In this document: in pieces, positions 9,081-17,178 of the stretch
How positions within the stretch are numbered: position 1 is the first letter of the stretch
How the letters are laid out: each line of letters starts with the position of its first letter
From: an uncultured Mediterraneibacter sp.
GTDB taxonomy: Bacteria > Bacillota > Clostridia > Lachnospirales > Lachnospiraceae
Length of the DNA stretch: 64,000 nucleotides
Direction: 5' to 3'
NCBI GenBank assembly: GCA_944381495.1
Contig: CALWLJ010000003.1
Span: 62,001-126,000, forward strand
The notes under the pieces: generated by a model
The model's database searches: none
What the model was told of the DNA's origin: nothing
The model's input: the letters and a program-made list of their open reading frames with translations, nothing else
Position numbers and translations under genes: made by a program

Positions 9081-9092
9081 AATAGCTGTCGA

Positions 9093-11165
9093 TTATTCTT
9101 TTGTCAGAAGCATCATGATTTCGTTGCTTCTCTGTACAAATGCAGTCATTTCTTCCGGATTCAGCGGCTTGTTTGCCAGCATTGCCAGATCGTAGAGCTG
9201 CTTGCAGATAATGGAGGTATTTTCTCCGTCCTTATGCTCTGCCAGATATTTTACAAGCGGATGGTTTGCGTTCAGAACAAGCGTTGCCTTGCTGCCGAAC
9301 ATGGACGGATCCATGCCGCTCATGCCGTACATTCTCATCATCTCTGCCATACGTCTGTCCTGTTCGGAAAGGACTGCCATGGAAGCCACCTTGTCGTCTT
9401 TGAGTTTCTCAACCTTGACTTCCAGCTTATCGTTGTTCAGCTCTTTGCGGAAGATCTCAACAAGAGTATCCGTGGTTTTCTGGAACTCTTCTTTTTCATC
9501 CTCAGCGACCTCGTCTTTCAGAGAATCATGGACATCAGCATCGATCCGCAGGAACTGTACATCCTGATGCTTCTGCTCCAGATATGTGATGAACGCAGAA
9601 TCAATATTGTGTGTCAGGATAATAGCATCCTGTCCCTGAGCCTTGAACATATTGATGTACTGGCTCTGCTGGATCTCGTCTGTCACATAATAGATTCGTG
9701 TCTTTTCTTCTTCCTTATTTTCATCAGTCTTCTCGTCTGTATTCTCTGTTGCATCCGCTGTATCCGCCTCTGCAGCGCTGTCAGCGTTCTCCGCAGCGGC
9801 TTCTCCGTCTTCGGCGCCCTTGCTCTCCTTGATGATATCATCCAGCGTCAGATACTTGTGATCCAGATTCTTGTAGAGCATGGAATCTTTCATCTTCTCG
9901 CCGAACTTCTCATCCTTCAGGCAGCCGAACTTGATGAAAGGACTGATGTCGTCCCAGTATTTCTCATAGTTCTCACGGTCTGTCTTAAACATACCGGTCA
10001 GCTTGTCTGCAACCTTCTTGGAAATGTAATCTGCTACTTTATTTACAAATCCGTCGTTCTGCAGCGCACTTCTGGAAACATTCAGCGGCAGGTCCGGACA
10101 GTCGATAACGCCTTTGAGCACCATAAGGAACTCAGGGATCACTTCCTTGATATTATCCGCGATAAATACCTGATTGTTGTACAGCTTGATGGTTCCCTCG
10201 ATGGAATCATACTCTGTGTTGATCTTCGGGAAGTACAGGATACCCTTCAGGTTAAACGGATAATCCATGTTCAGGTGGATCCAGAACAGAGGTTCCTTGT
10301 AATCCATAAACACCTTCCGGTAGAACGCAATATATTCATCTTTCGTACATTCACTTGGGTTCTTTGCCCACAGCGGATGGGTATCATTGACCGGAACAGG
10401 ACGTTTTACAATTTTTGCCTTTTTCTTCGGCTCGCCCTCTTCCCCTTCCTTCGGCTCTTCGGTAATGTGTTCAACTACTTCATCTGTATCCAGCACATCC
10501 GCCTCGTCGATAGTCTCGTATTCCGGCTCTGCATTTGCACGGGACAGATAGATCTCAACCGGCATAAAGGAACAGTACTTCTCCAGCACCTCTCTCGCCC
10601 GGTACTCATTTGCGAACTCCAGGCTATCCTCATTCAGGAACAGAGTAATCTCTGAACCTACCGTCGTCTTGTTTCCGTCCTGCATCTCATACTCCGTGCC
10701 GCCCTGGCTCGCCCAGTGTACCGGAGTGGCTCCTTCTTTATAGGAAAGCGTATCGATCTGAACCTCATCAGCTACCATAAATGCAGAATAGAATCCCAGA
10801 CCAAAGTGTCCGATCATATCATCCTCTGTCGTCTTGTCCTTATACTTCTCAAGGAACTGAGTCGCACCGGAAAAGGCGATCTGTGTGATATACTCCTCCA
10901 CTTCATCAGCTGTCATACCAAGACCGTTATCAATAAACTTCATGGTCTTCTCTTCCGGATTCACGATCACCTCAATCTTCGGTTTATATCCTTCCGGAAG
11001 CTCATACTCTCCCATCATATCCAGCTTCTTCAGCTTCGTGATGGCGTCACATCCGTTCGATACCATCTCACGGACAAAAATATCATGATCTGAATATACC
11101 CATTTCTTTATAATAGGAAATATATTCTCACTGTCTATGGATAAGTTGCCCTTTTTTACTGCCAT
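9093..11165 (-). CDS. htpG: Molecular chaperone HtpG (Hsp90)
   Basis: Cytosolic ATP-dependent chaperone of 690 residues. The N-terminal GHKL ATPase has EMVSNGCDAITKLK, the DNGLGMT motif and GHFGLGFYSAFMVAD. The middle domain includes PLFWIHLNMDYPFNLKGILYFP and LPLNVSRSALQND. The C-terminal dimerisation domain ends near TAFVQRSNEIMMLL. Two low-complexity inserts are visible: a charged segment near residues 228-255 (EEPKEGEEGEPKKKAK) and an Ala/Glu/Asp-rich linker near 455-495 (between KESKGAEDG and EEEKTRIYYV). The family is usually about 620-640 residues. A charged linker after the N-domain is typical of eukaryotic Hsp90. A CIRCE operator and a strong promoter lie upstream. Confidence 0.97.
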   Translation of the reverse strand: MAVKKGNLSIDSENIFPIIKKWVYSDHDIFVREMVSNGCDAITKLKKLDMMGEYELPEGYKPKIEVIVNPEEKTMKFIDNGLGMTADEVEEYITQIAFSGATQFLEKYKDKTTEDDMIGHFGLGFYSAFMVADEVQIDTLSYKEGATPVHWASQGGTEYEMQDGNKTTVGSEITLFLNEDSLEFANEYRAREVLEKYCSFMPVEIYLSRANAEPEYETIDEADVLDTDEVVEHITEEPKEGEEGEPKKKAKIVKRPVPVNDTHPLWAKNPSECTKDEYIAFYRKVFMDYKEPLFWIHLNMDYPFNLKGILYFPKINTEYDSIEGTIKLYNNQVFIADNIKEVIPEFLMVLKGVIDCPDLPLNVSRSALQNDGFVNKVADYISKKVADKLTGMFKTDRENYEKYWDDISPFIKFGCLKDEKFGEKMKDSMLYKNLDHKYLTLDDIIKESKGAEDGEAAAENADSAAEADTADATENTDEKTDENKEEEKTRIYYVTDEIQQSQYINMFKAQGQDAIILTHNIDSAFITYLEQKHQDVQFLRIDADVHDSLKDEVAEDEKEEFQKTTDTLVEIFRKELNNDKLEVKVEKLKDDKVASMAVLSEQDRRMAEMMRMYGMSGMDPSMFGSKATLVLNANHPLVKYLAEHKDGENTSIICKQLYDLAMLANKPLNPEEMTAFVQRSNEIMMLLTKE

Positions 11166-11254
11166 AATTGAACACTCCTTTTCCTTGTTATAAATATTAT
11201 ATCAGCCTGATCTGTCTTCAGGCTGTTGAAGGCCGCATCTTACGTCCAGAAAAT

Positions 11255-11283
11255 ATTCTAGTACAGGAAAATTTAAAAGTCAA
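11255..11283 (-). promoter_or_regulatory. htpG promoter
   Basis: TTGACT (11283-11278), a 17-bp spacer and TAGAAT (11260-11255) on the minus strand. It begins directly downstream of the CIRCE inverted repeat. Confidence 0.88.
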
Positions 11284-11290
11284 TAGAAAA

Positions 11291-11317
11291 CTAGCACTCT
11301 TTTAAAGTGAGTGCTAA
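11291..11317 (-). promoter_or_regulatory. CIRCE operator (HrcA site) upstream of htpG
   Basis: The inverted repeat CTAGCACTC-N9-GAGTGCTAA matches the CIRCE consensus TTAGCACTC-N9-GAGTGCTAA at 17 of 18 arm positions. It is placed 8 bp upstream of the -35 box of the htpG promoter. HrcA is the known CIRCE repressor; hrcA itself is not in the window. Confidence 0.93.
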
Positions 11318-11346
11318 TAATTGTATGAATTCTCTTAAAAATTAAT

Positions 11347-11389
11347 AAAACGGCTGGAAAAAGTATCTGTCACCTTTCCCCGCCGTTTT
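11347..11389 (-). terminator. Terminator after the cyclophilin gene
   Basis: AAAACGGC (11347-11354) pairs with GCCGTTTT (11382-11389), with additional GG/CC pairs inside; it is 13 nt after the stop and followed by ATTAATTTTT on the minus strand. Confidence 0.75.
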
Positions 11390-11402
11390 CATGATATTCT
11401 GA

Positions 11403-11921
11403 CTACACTCTCTCCGGTTCGCCGTAATCTTCACCGAATGTATCTACTGTCACCTTTTTCATGACTTGTTTTTCAAGGGGTCTGTCGCTGTAGTCTGTGG
11501 CTGTCTCTGCGATCTTGTTTACTACATCCATTCCCTCGATGATCTTTCCGAAGGCCGCATACGCGCCGTCCAGATGAGGCGCTTTCTTGTGCATGATAAA
11601 GAACTGGCTTCCTGCAGAGTCCGGATGCATGGCGCGCGCCATGGAGAGCACGCCCGGGTCATGAGCCAGATCATTTGCAAAACCGTTCTGTGCGAACTCG
11701 CCTTTGATCGAATATCCCGGGCCTCCCATTCCTGTTCCGTCCGGACAGCCTCCCTGGATCATAAACCCGCTGATCACGCGGTGAAAGATCAGTCCGTCAT
11801 AGAACCCTTTGTTTACCAGGGAAATAAAATTCTTCACTGTATTCGGCGCGATCTCCGGATAGAGTTCTGCCTTCATGATATCTCCGTTTTCCATCTCAAA
11901 TGTAACAACTGGATTAGCCAT
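11403..11921 (-). CDS. Cyclophilin-type peptidyl-prolyl cis-trans isomerase
   Basis: Catalyses proline isomerisation during folding. Cytoplasmic, as no signal peptide is present. Active-site segments are FHRVISGFMIQGGCPDGTGMGGPGYSIKGEF (catalytic Arg in FHRV), GVLSMARA, GSQFFIMHKKAPHLDGAYAAFGKIIEGMDVV. About 172 residues, the normal size of small bacterial cyclophilins (PpiB type). ATG at 11921 (MANPVV) is preferred because GAGGA lies 8 nt upstream; ATG at 11927 sits too close to the site. The C-terminal FGEDYGEPERV extension is short and acidic. It lies downstream of the C39-like gene in the same direction. Confidence 0.94.
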   Translation of the reverse strand: MANPVVTFEMENGDIMKAELYPEIAPNTVKNFISLVNKGFYDGLIFHRVISGFMIQGGCPDGTGMGGPGYSIKGEFAQNGFANDLAHDPGVLSMARAMHPDSAGSQFFIMHKKAPHLDGAYAAFGKIIEGMDVVNKIAETATDYSDRPLEKQVMKKVTVDTFGEDYGEPERV

Positions 11922-11971
11922 AATCATATTCCTCTTCTTTCTGCTGATTTTTCAAACGTTATTTTAGCTGA

Positions 11972-12592
11972 TTACGCTCCGTCCGTCAATCCGGTATGGA
12001 TTCCGATCAGGCCGCCTTTCTCTTCATATCCGGTGTCCCACAGGTCGCGCAGAGAAAAGGTGCTGGATTCTCCGTAGGTTGCCACGGTGATCCACAGGCC
12101 GTCCGCCCGTTCTTCATATCCATAGCAAAGGAACCAGTGCCAGACAAAATCCTTATAATATGTCTTTTTATGCCTGAGCATGAGATAAGGCACGGGAACG
12201 CCGGCGTCGATCTGTCTGCGTATAAACGCCGCCGCATCTTCATACGTCCCTTCTCCGGAAAACTCTTCCATTGAGATGTCTGTTCTGCCTGCATCGGCGA
12301 GATACGCGCCGAAACCTTCTGTAAACATATACAGTTTATTCACGCCGTTGACTCTTGGCCGGAGATAGGGCTTCATTTTCATGGAGAAGTTCACATAATC
12401 TTCTCTGGTCAGAGCATGGACGTCGTATGGATAGAGCTCCTCCATCCCGCGGTGAAGCGCCAGATAGATACAGGTATCGCAGGCCGTAGCTGCGGCACAG
12501 CCCCCGATATACATGACCACGTTCTTAAACCATTCCTGATTTCCGCCCACTGCGCCATCGATCGTAAAGTAATCAAGGATCTTTTTCTTCAT
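11972..12592 (-). CDS. Unknown protein with C39-peptidase-like (papain-fold) signature
   Basis: 206 residues, no signal peptide and no clear membrane segment. The product is not recognised by name. Residues about 17-45 (GGNQEWFKNVVMYIGGCAAATACD) resemble the Gln...Cys region of bacteriocin-peptidase C39-like proteins. Later WHWFLCYGY (about residue 151) resembles their catalytic His segment, followed by WITVATYGE, where an Asp/Asn-type residue is expected. The order Gln-Cys-His fits a papain-like fold, so it may be a cysteine peptidase or transglutaminase-like protein, or an inactive relative. It is followed 50 bp on by the cyclophilin gene, and is divergent from the sugar-importer ATPase. 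Function is inference only. Confidence 0.6.
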   Translation of the reverse strand: MKKKILDYFTIDGAVGGNQEWFKNVVMYIGGCAAATACDTCIYLALHRGMEELYPYDVHALTREDYVNFSMKMKPYLRPRVNGVNKLYMFTEGFGAYLADAGRTDISMEEFSGEGTYEDAAAFIRRQIDAGVPVPYLMLRHKKTYYKDFVWHWFLCYGYEERADGLWITVATYGESSTFSLRDLWDTGYEEKGGLIGIHTGLTDGA

Positions 12593-12659
12593 TAATATGT
12601 CCTGCCTTTCTGTTCCATCCTTCCCTTTCCGTCTGTACCATTATAGTCTTAACCAGGCA

Positions 12660-12699
12660 AAATGTACACCTTGACCAGCCCATATGGTTGAAATGTACA
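12660..12699 (+). promoter_or_regulatory. Direct repeat upstream of the sugar-importer ATPase gene
   Basis: AAATGTACA occurs at 12660-12668 and again at 12691-12699, 31 bp apart (about three helical turns) and roughly 70-105 bp before the predicted transcription start. Possible regulator-binding half-sites; the regulator is unknown. Confidence 0.35.
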
Positions 12700-12731
12700 T
12701 TTTTCCCCGGCTTTTTTGGTTACTCGTTACA

Positions 12732-12760
12732 TTGTTTCTCCGGCCCGCCGGGGGTATACT
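12732..12760 (+). promoter_or_regulatory. Promoter of the sugar-importer ATPase gene
   Basis: TTGTTT (12732-12737), a 17-bp spacer and TATACT (12755-12760), about 47 bp before the ATG. Confidence 0.75.
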
Positions 12761-12807
12761 GTCAACAGAAACAAACGAAACACATAATTCTAAGGAGGCT
12801 ACATAAA

Positions 12808-13920
12808 ATGGCAAGTTTATCTCTTGAAGGCATTCAGAAAATTTATCCGAATGGGTTCCACGCAGTAAAAGATTTCAATCTTGAGATTAAAGATAAAGAG
12901 TTCATCATCTTCGTTGGACCGTCAGGATGTGGTAAATCAACAACACTTCGTATGATCGCTGGTCTGGAGGACATCTCCGGCGGTACTCTTAAGATCGACG
13001 GCAAGGTTATGAACGATGTAGAGCCGAAGGATCGTGATATCGCAATGGTATTCCAGAACTACGCTCTGTATCCGCATATGACAGTATATGACAACATGGC
13101 ATTTGGTCTGAAACTTCGTAAAGTACCGAAGGCTGAGATCGACAAGAAAGTGAAAGAAGCTGCAAGGATCCTTGACCTTGAGAAACTGCTTGACCGTAAA
13201 CCGAAGGCTCTTTCCGGTGGACAGAGACAGCGTGTTGCTATGGGACGTGCAATCGTTCGTAACCCGAAGGTATTCCTTATGGACGAGCCTCTTTCCAACC
13301 TGGATGCAAAACTGAGAGTTCAGATGCGTATCGAGATTTCCAAGCTCCATGAGAACCTGGGTGCTACGATCATCTACGTAACACATGACCAGACAGAGGC
13401 TATGACACTTGGTACCAGAATCGTTGTTATGAAAGACGGAGTTGTTCAGCAGGTAGATACACCTCAGAACCTTTATAACACACCTTGCAACCTGTTCGTT
13501 GCAGGATTCATCGGATCCCCGCAGATGAACTTCATGGATGCAAAATGTACAATTAAGGGTGATGACGTTACTCTGACAGTCGGACAGCACGTACTGAAAG
13601 TACCGGCTTCCAAGAAGAAAGCACTTATCGAGGGAGGATATAACGGAAAGACAGTCATTCTTGGTATCCGTCCTGAAGATGTACATGATTCACAGGCATT
13701 TATCAGCAACTCTCCGGACAGCGTAATCGAGTCCACGATCAAAGTTTACGAGCTGCTTGGTGCTGAAGTATTCCTGTACTTCGATGTTGAGGGAACTCAG
13801 ATGACAGCACGTGTTAACCCGCGTACAACTCTGAGAACAGGCGACAAGGCTGTATTCGCTCTTGATATGGAGAAAATTCACGTATTTGACAAAGATACAG
13901 AGTTGACGATTACAAACTAA
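12808..13920 (+). CDS. Sugar ABC importer ATPase, MsmK/UgpC type
   Basis: Nucleotide-binding subunit of CUT1 carbohydrate importers, 370 residues. Walker A is GPSGCGKST, Q-loop MVFQNYALYPHMTV, signature LSGGQRQRVAMGRA, Walker B VFLMDEPLSNLDA, H-loop VTHDQTEAM. The C-terminal regulatory OB-type (MalK/UgpC) domain spans about residues 235-370 (GFIGSPQMNFM, LGIRPEDV). ATG at 12808 follows AAGGAGG by 9 nt; the frame extends 5' without a site. It stands alone with its own promoter and terminator and no permease beside it. Such orphan MsmK ATPases are known to serve several importers in Firmicutes. The CUT1 importer at 29-36.7 kb lacks an ATPase, so it is a likely client (inference). Codon choice looks like that of a highly expressed gene. 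Confidence 0.95.
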   Translation: MASLSLEGIQKIYPNGFHAVKDFNLEIKDKEFIIFVGPSGCGKSTTLRMIAGLEDISGGTLKIDGKVMNDVEPKDRDIAMVFQNYALYPHMTVYDNMAFGLKLRKVPKAEIDKKVKEAARILDLEKLLDRKPKALSGGQRQRVAMGRAIVRNPKVFLMDEPLSNLDAKLRVQMRIEISKLHENLGATIIYVTHDQTEAMTLGTRIVVMKDGVVQQVDTPQNLYNTPCNLFVAGFIGSPQMNFMDAKCTIKGDDVTLTVGQHVLKVPASKKKALIEGGYNGKTVILGIRPEDVHDSQAFISNSPDSVIESTIKVYELLGAEVFLYFDVEGTQMTARVNPRTTLRTGDKAVFALDMEKIHVFDKDTELTITN

Positions 13921-13996
13921 TGTTTTAAAATCTGAATAGCAGCTTGGCGGTTGCAAGGATGCTATTCTCCGCTGAATAATAGCTTACCGCTTATAG

Positions 13997-14030
13997 AAAG
14001 GCTGCACACTCACAGGGGTGCAGCCTTTTT
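13997..14030 (+). terminator. Terminator after the MsmK-type ATPase gene
   Basis: An 11-bp stem AAAGGCTGCAC (13997-14007) with GTGCAGCCTTT (14018-14028), then a T-run. Confidence 0.92.
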
Positions 14031-14097
14031 CTTTGGGAAAAAATACAGGTTCTTCCTGTTATTTTGCAGAGTACATGTTAGATTGAGGTTTATTTTT

Positions 14098-15003
14098 ATG
14101 GAATACGCACTGGAACTGGAAAAAGCTCTTAATGAACTGAAACGGATCACAGGGGTTCAACTGGAGGTATCTGCCGGGACACCGGAGGAAACCAGCCAGG
14201 TCGTGACACAGATCCGCTGTCTGTGCACTGCTTACAAAGAGAAGTACAACAAGGCCGATTTTCTAAAAGGCCTTATGCTGAACGGGATTCCCTCTTATGA
14301 TATATCCGAGAGAGCCTCCCGGCTTCACATTGTACCGGATGAGGACCGGGTTCTTTTTCTTCTGGAGACAAAGGCCTCAGATGAAGTAGTGACAGAGATC
14401 CTGAAGAATCTGTTTCCGTCCCAGACAAAGACTTATCTGGTACCAGTCACAGAAAACGGGCTTGCCGTCCTCCGCCCCTTAAAGTCCGGAGAGACGGACG
14501 CTTCCATACGACAGGTTGCCAGTACGATTGTAGATACTCTGAATACAGAGGCTCTAACCCATGTGCAGGTATCTTACAGTTCAGTGATCCATAATCTTGC
14601 CGAGCTTTCTGGCGCTTTCCGCGAAACAAGCCTGGCGCTTAAAGTGGGAAAACTGTTCTACTCCGAGCAGACCGTATTCCCCTATAATGAACTGGGCATC
14701 GGACGACTGATCTATCAACTTCCGGTTTCCCTGTGCGAAAATTTCCTGAAAGAGATTTTCGGCAGTGATATACCTGAAGGCTTTGACGAAGAGACGTCCG
14801 CCATGATCAATCGTTTCTTCCAGAACAACCTCAATATTGCGGAGACTTCCCGGCAGCTCCATATGCACAGAAACACGCTCATCTACCGATTGGAGCAGAT
14901 TCAGAAAAATACAGGTCTGGATCTCCGCCTTTTCGAAGATGCCATGACTTTTAAAATTGCCACAATGGTAATGAACTATTTACGCACAGAAAGGAACCAG
15001 TAA
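14098..15003 (+). CDS. PucR/CdaR-type helix-turn-helix regulator
   Basis: 301 residues. The C-terminal PucR-type HTH_30 domain is clear at about 245-295 (NNLNIAETSRQLHMHRNTLIYRLEQIQKNTGLDLR...DAMTFKIATMV). The central part (about 140-240, with SYSSVIHNLAELSGAFRETSLALKVG and GRLIYQLPVSLCENFLKEIFG) matches the GGDEF-like CdaR arrangement. The start ATG at 14098 is chosen because GAGG lies upstream; the longer open frame covers the terminator of the preceding gene. It is followed 2 bp after its stop by a small membrane-protein gene. Target genes and effector are unknown; family members often control carbohydrate or organic-acid use. Confidence 0.88.
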   Translation: MEYALELEKALNELKRITGVQLEVSAGTPEETSQVVTQIRCLCTAYKEKYNKADFLKGLMLNGIPSYDISERASRLHIVPDEDRVLFLLETKASDEVVTEILKNLFPSQTKTYLVPVTENGLAVLRPLKSGETDASIRQVASTIVDTLNTEALTHVQVSYSSVIHNLAELSGAFRETSLALKVGKLFYSEQTVFPYNELGIGRLIYQLPVSLCENFLKEIFGSDIPEGFDEETSAMINRFFQNNLNIAETSRQLHMHRNTLIYRLEQIQKNTGLDLRLFEDAMTFKIATMVMNYLRTERNQ

Positions 15004-15005
15004 CC

Positions 15006-15506
15006 ATGAATGACGCTTTATATGAACAGCTTATAGCACGCAGACCAAAACCTTACGATCTTCCCCTTCGTATACTTATAATCTTTGTGATCGTGGCAGT
15101 AGCAGTTTTCGGTACGCCTTTTCTCGGTTTCCTGTCGTTTTTTATCGCAGTGATTCTGGCGATTCTGGCATACTATTTTGTTTTTCCGAAGCTGAATGTT
15201 GAATTCGAATACATTCTTCTGAATCATGATCTCCAGATAGATGCCATTTACAACAAGGCAAAGCGGAAAAAGAAACTTAATATTGATATCCAGGGAGCGG
15301 AAATCATTGCTCCGAAAAAATCTCCCCGGATGAATTCCTACAAACCTGAAAAGACGATGGATTTTTCATCTGGTAATCCAAATGCAAAGACTTACGCTAT
15401 TATGATCTCTATGAATCAGAACAATACATGCATCTATTTCGATCCGGATGAGAAGATGATAGATCACATGAAGCAGTGGATGGGAATGAAGATGTTTACA
15501 GATTAA
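15006..15506 (+). CDS. Small membrane protein, DUF6106-like
   Basis: 166 residues. Two adjacent hydrophobic segments (about residues 20-58, LRILIIFVIVAVAVFGTPFLGFLSFFIAVILAILAYYFVF) form a hairpin in the membrane, followed by a soluble region of about 105 residues with a Lys-rich patch (NKAKRKKKLNID). The soluble part (FEYILLNHDLQIDAIYNKAKRKK) recalls a short PH-like domain. It closely follows the PucR-type regulator (2 bp), so the two are cotranscribed. The DUF6106 assignment is from memory of this neighbourhood in Lachnospiraceae. Function unknown. Confidence 0.75.
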   Translation: MNDALYEQLIARRPKPYDLPLRILIIFVIVAVAVFGTPFLGFLSFFIAVILAILAYYFVFPKLNVEFEYILLNHDLQIDAIYNKAKRKKKLNIDIQGAEIIAPKKSPRMNSYKPEKTMDFSSGNPNAKTYAIMISMNQNNTCIYFDPDEKMIDHMKQWMGMKMFTD

Positions 15507-16084
15507 ATCTGGGTTTGTTTCAGAGACAGCGACAAATCCGCAGCAAGAAGTTTATATGAGATGTAGTCCGCAGGAAGGGCGGATGCTGTAACGCGGTGCA
15601 GAGCTCCACTTATACAGCATCCGCCCTTCCTGCTACTTTATTCAGATAAGAACTTCTTACAGCAGATATGAAGTGTCTCTGTAAGAAACCCCTGGATTCA
15701 GCCGATAGTTCAAAATTGAACAACGTAGCAAATTTAAAACGAATTACCGGCTGAACATTCTGGATTAATCCCGGATTTGAGCATGGAGACCGTGTTGGAC
15801 CTGGAACGGAAATTAAAAATTGGATAAAATGAAGCGTGAGTGCAGATGTATTACGGAAGGATGCGTTAAGCAGGAGCAGACGAAGACATTTCGTGCGGAT
15901 TGTTAGAAGGCACAGACAGGAGTCCCTTTGGACAAGTGTCTGTGCCTTCGTTATAATCCGTCGAAATGGCTGAGGAAGCGGGCGCCGCATCCTGAAGGAA
16001 TACATCTGCACTCACGCGTCCCTTAGTCAACAATAAAATTTTACTCCTGATTTTATTCCGGTCTCTGAGACAAACCCAGATTTT
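15505..16084. ncRNA. Large multi-stem structured element, candidate ncRNA or foldback mobile element
   Basis: The gap between two convergent genes is filled by a nested set of inverted repeats. The ends (15505-15527 and 16062-16084) are 23-bp inverted repeats with one mismatch. Inside are a 21-bp perfect stem (15570-15590 with 15613-15633), AAGAAGTT/AACTTCTT around it (15545-15552 with 15651-15658), TTCAGCCG/CGGCTGAA (15697-15704 with 15748-15755), a 19-bp perfect stem (15834-15852 with 15999-16017), GGATGCG/CGCATCC (15859-15865 with 15986-15992), CGGATT/AATCCG (15896-15901 with 15955-15960) and a 13-bp perfect stem (15906-15918 with 15937-15949). No conserved ORF is seen. The strand is undecided: a T-rich stretch follows the right end on the plus strand, and TATATA lies just outside the right end on the minus strand. 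Confidence 0.6.
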
Positions 16085-16086
16085 GT

Positions 16087-16998
16087 TTATATAAGAGTGT
16101 CTGTATATTTGCATGCTGCCAGTGCCGCTACTGCTCCGTCAGCTGCGGCAGTGGTGAGCTGACGCACTTCCTTGGTGCGGCAGTCGCCGGCGGCGAAAAT
16201 CCCGGGATGAGAGGTCATGCAGTCTTCAGCGGCCAGGATGAATCCGCTGCCGTCCAGTTTCACCACATCAGCGAACCGATCATTCTGCGGGATCTGACCA
16301 ACGGCGATGAATACGCCGGATACGGGCAGCCGTGACTCTTCTCCGGTCTTTTTGTGATTCAGAATCAGTGCCTCCACCGCATTTTCACCGACAATTTCTT
16401 TTACCGTAGCGCTAAGGATGAATTCTACATTTTCCTTCTGTTCCAGCCGTTTTACAATACTGTTCTCTCCTCGGAACTCGTCTCTCCTGTGGATCAGATA
16501 CACCTTGCTGCAATAGTTGGAAAGGAACTCAGCGTCCTGCAGAGCCGTGCTGCCGCCTCCGACCACTGCCACTTCTTTGCCTCTGAAAAAGGCTCCGTCG
16601 CAGGTAGCGCAGTAAGATACGCCGGCGCCGGTCAGGCGCTCCTCTCCGGGTACACCCAGATGACGGTGGGTAACTCCTGTGGCAAGGATCACGCTTCTGC
16701 AAGGATATTCCTTTCCTGTAGTTTCGATAACTTTAATCGGGCCTTCGTCGCGGATTCCTGTCACCTGCTCCATTTCTGTTTCTGCCCCCAGTTTCATGGC
16801 CTGATCCAGAAGATTCATGGAGAATTCACTGCCGCTGACGCTGGCGATTCCCGGATAATTTTCCACATTGGTAGAAGAGACAATCTGTCCCCCGAATCCG
16901 GATCCTTCTATAATAATCGTACGTTTTCCTGCCCGCTGTCCATAAATAGCCGCGGTCATTCCGGCGGTCCCTCCGCCGATGATTCCTATATCGTACAT
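16087..16998 (-). CDS. trxB: Thioredoxin-disulfide reductase
   Basis: NADPH-dependent flavoprotein that reduces thioredoxin. 303 residues, standard. FAD-binding GGGTAGMTAAIYGQRAG at the N-terminus, the redox pair CATC at Cys130/Cys133 (SYCATCDGAFF), NADPH-binding VVGGGSTALQDAEFLS, and the C-terminal FAD motif GIFAAGDCRTKEVRQLTTAAADGA. ATG at 16998 follows GGAAAGGCAGG. Its promoter is perfect at -35 and abuts the proC terminator. The gene ends only 3 nt before the large structured element. Confidence 0.96.
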   Translation of the reverse strand: MYDIGIIGGGTAGMTAAIYGQRAGKRTIIIEGSGFGGQIVSSTNVENYPGIASVSGSEFSMNLLDQAMKLGAETEMEQVTGIRDEGPIKVIETTGKEYPCRSVILATGVTHRHLGVPGEERLTGAGVSYCATCDGAFFRGKEVAVVGGGSTALQDAEFLSNYCSKVYLIHRRDEFRGENSIVKRLEQKENVEFILSATVKEIVGENAVEALILNHKKTGEESRLPVSGVFIAVGQIPQNDRFADVVKLDGSGFILAAEDCMTSHPGIFAAGDCRTKEVRQLTTAAADGAVAALAACKYTDTLI

Positions 16999-17091
16999 TT
17001 CTGTTACCTGCCTTTCCTGTATATTTATATATTGATCATAAAGACGATGAGCTGTTTCTTCAGCAGCATCCCTCAGATGGTGTCTGAATCC

Positions 17092-17120
17092 ATTCTATCA
17101 TCCTGCATTTTCCATGTCAA
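17092..17120 (-). promoter_or_regulatory. trxB promoter
   Basis: TTGACA (17120-17115), a 17-bp spacer and TAGAAT (17097-17092) on the minus strand. The -35 box begins 2 nt after the T-run of the proC terminator. Confidence 0.88.
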
Positions 17121-17178
17121 CAAAAACACCAATATCTAGTATGTCCTATTCTTGTTCAAACCAGATATTGGTGTTTTC
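17121..17178 (-). terminator. Terminator between proC and trxB
   Basis: A 15-bp stem (17123-17137 with 17163-17177, core ACACCAATATCT/AGATATTGGTGT), followed on the minus strand by TTTTTG. It lies about 150 nt after the proC stop; 17180-17323 contains no recognisable gene. Confidence 0.82.

Noticed and set aside
9234-10655. 473-codon open frame on the plus strand antisense to htpG
   Set aside because: It mirrors the htpG codon pattern, is Leu/Ile/Val-rich without a recognisable domain, and htpG is unambiguous.
15505-16084. Group II or group I intron
   Set aside because: No domain V-like hairpin, no intron-encoded reverse transcriptase, and the element lies between genes rather than inside one.
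15505-16084. Insertion element with target-site duplication
   Set aside because: No convincing duplication flanks the terminal repeats, and no transposase is present; left open rather than called.
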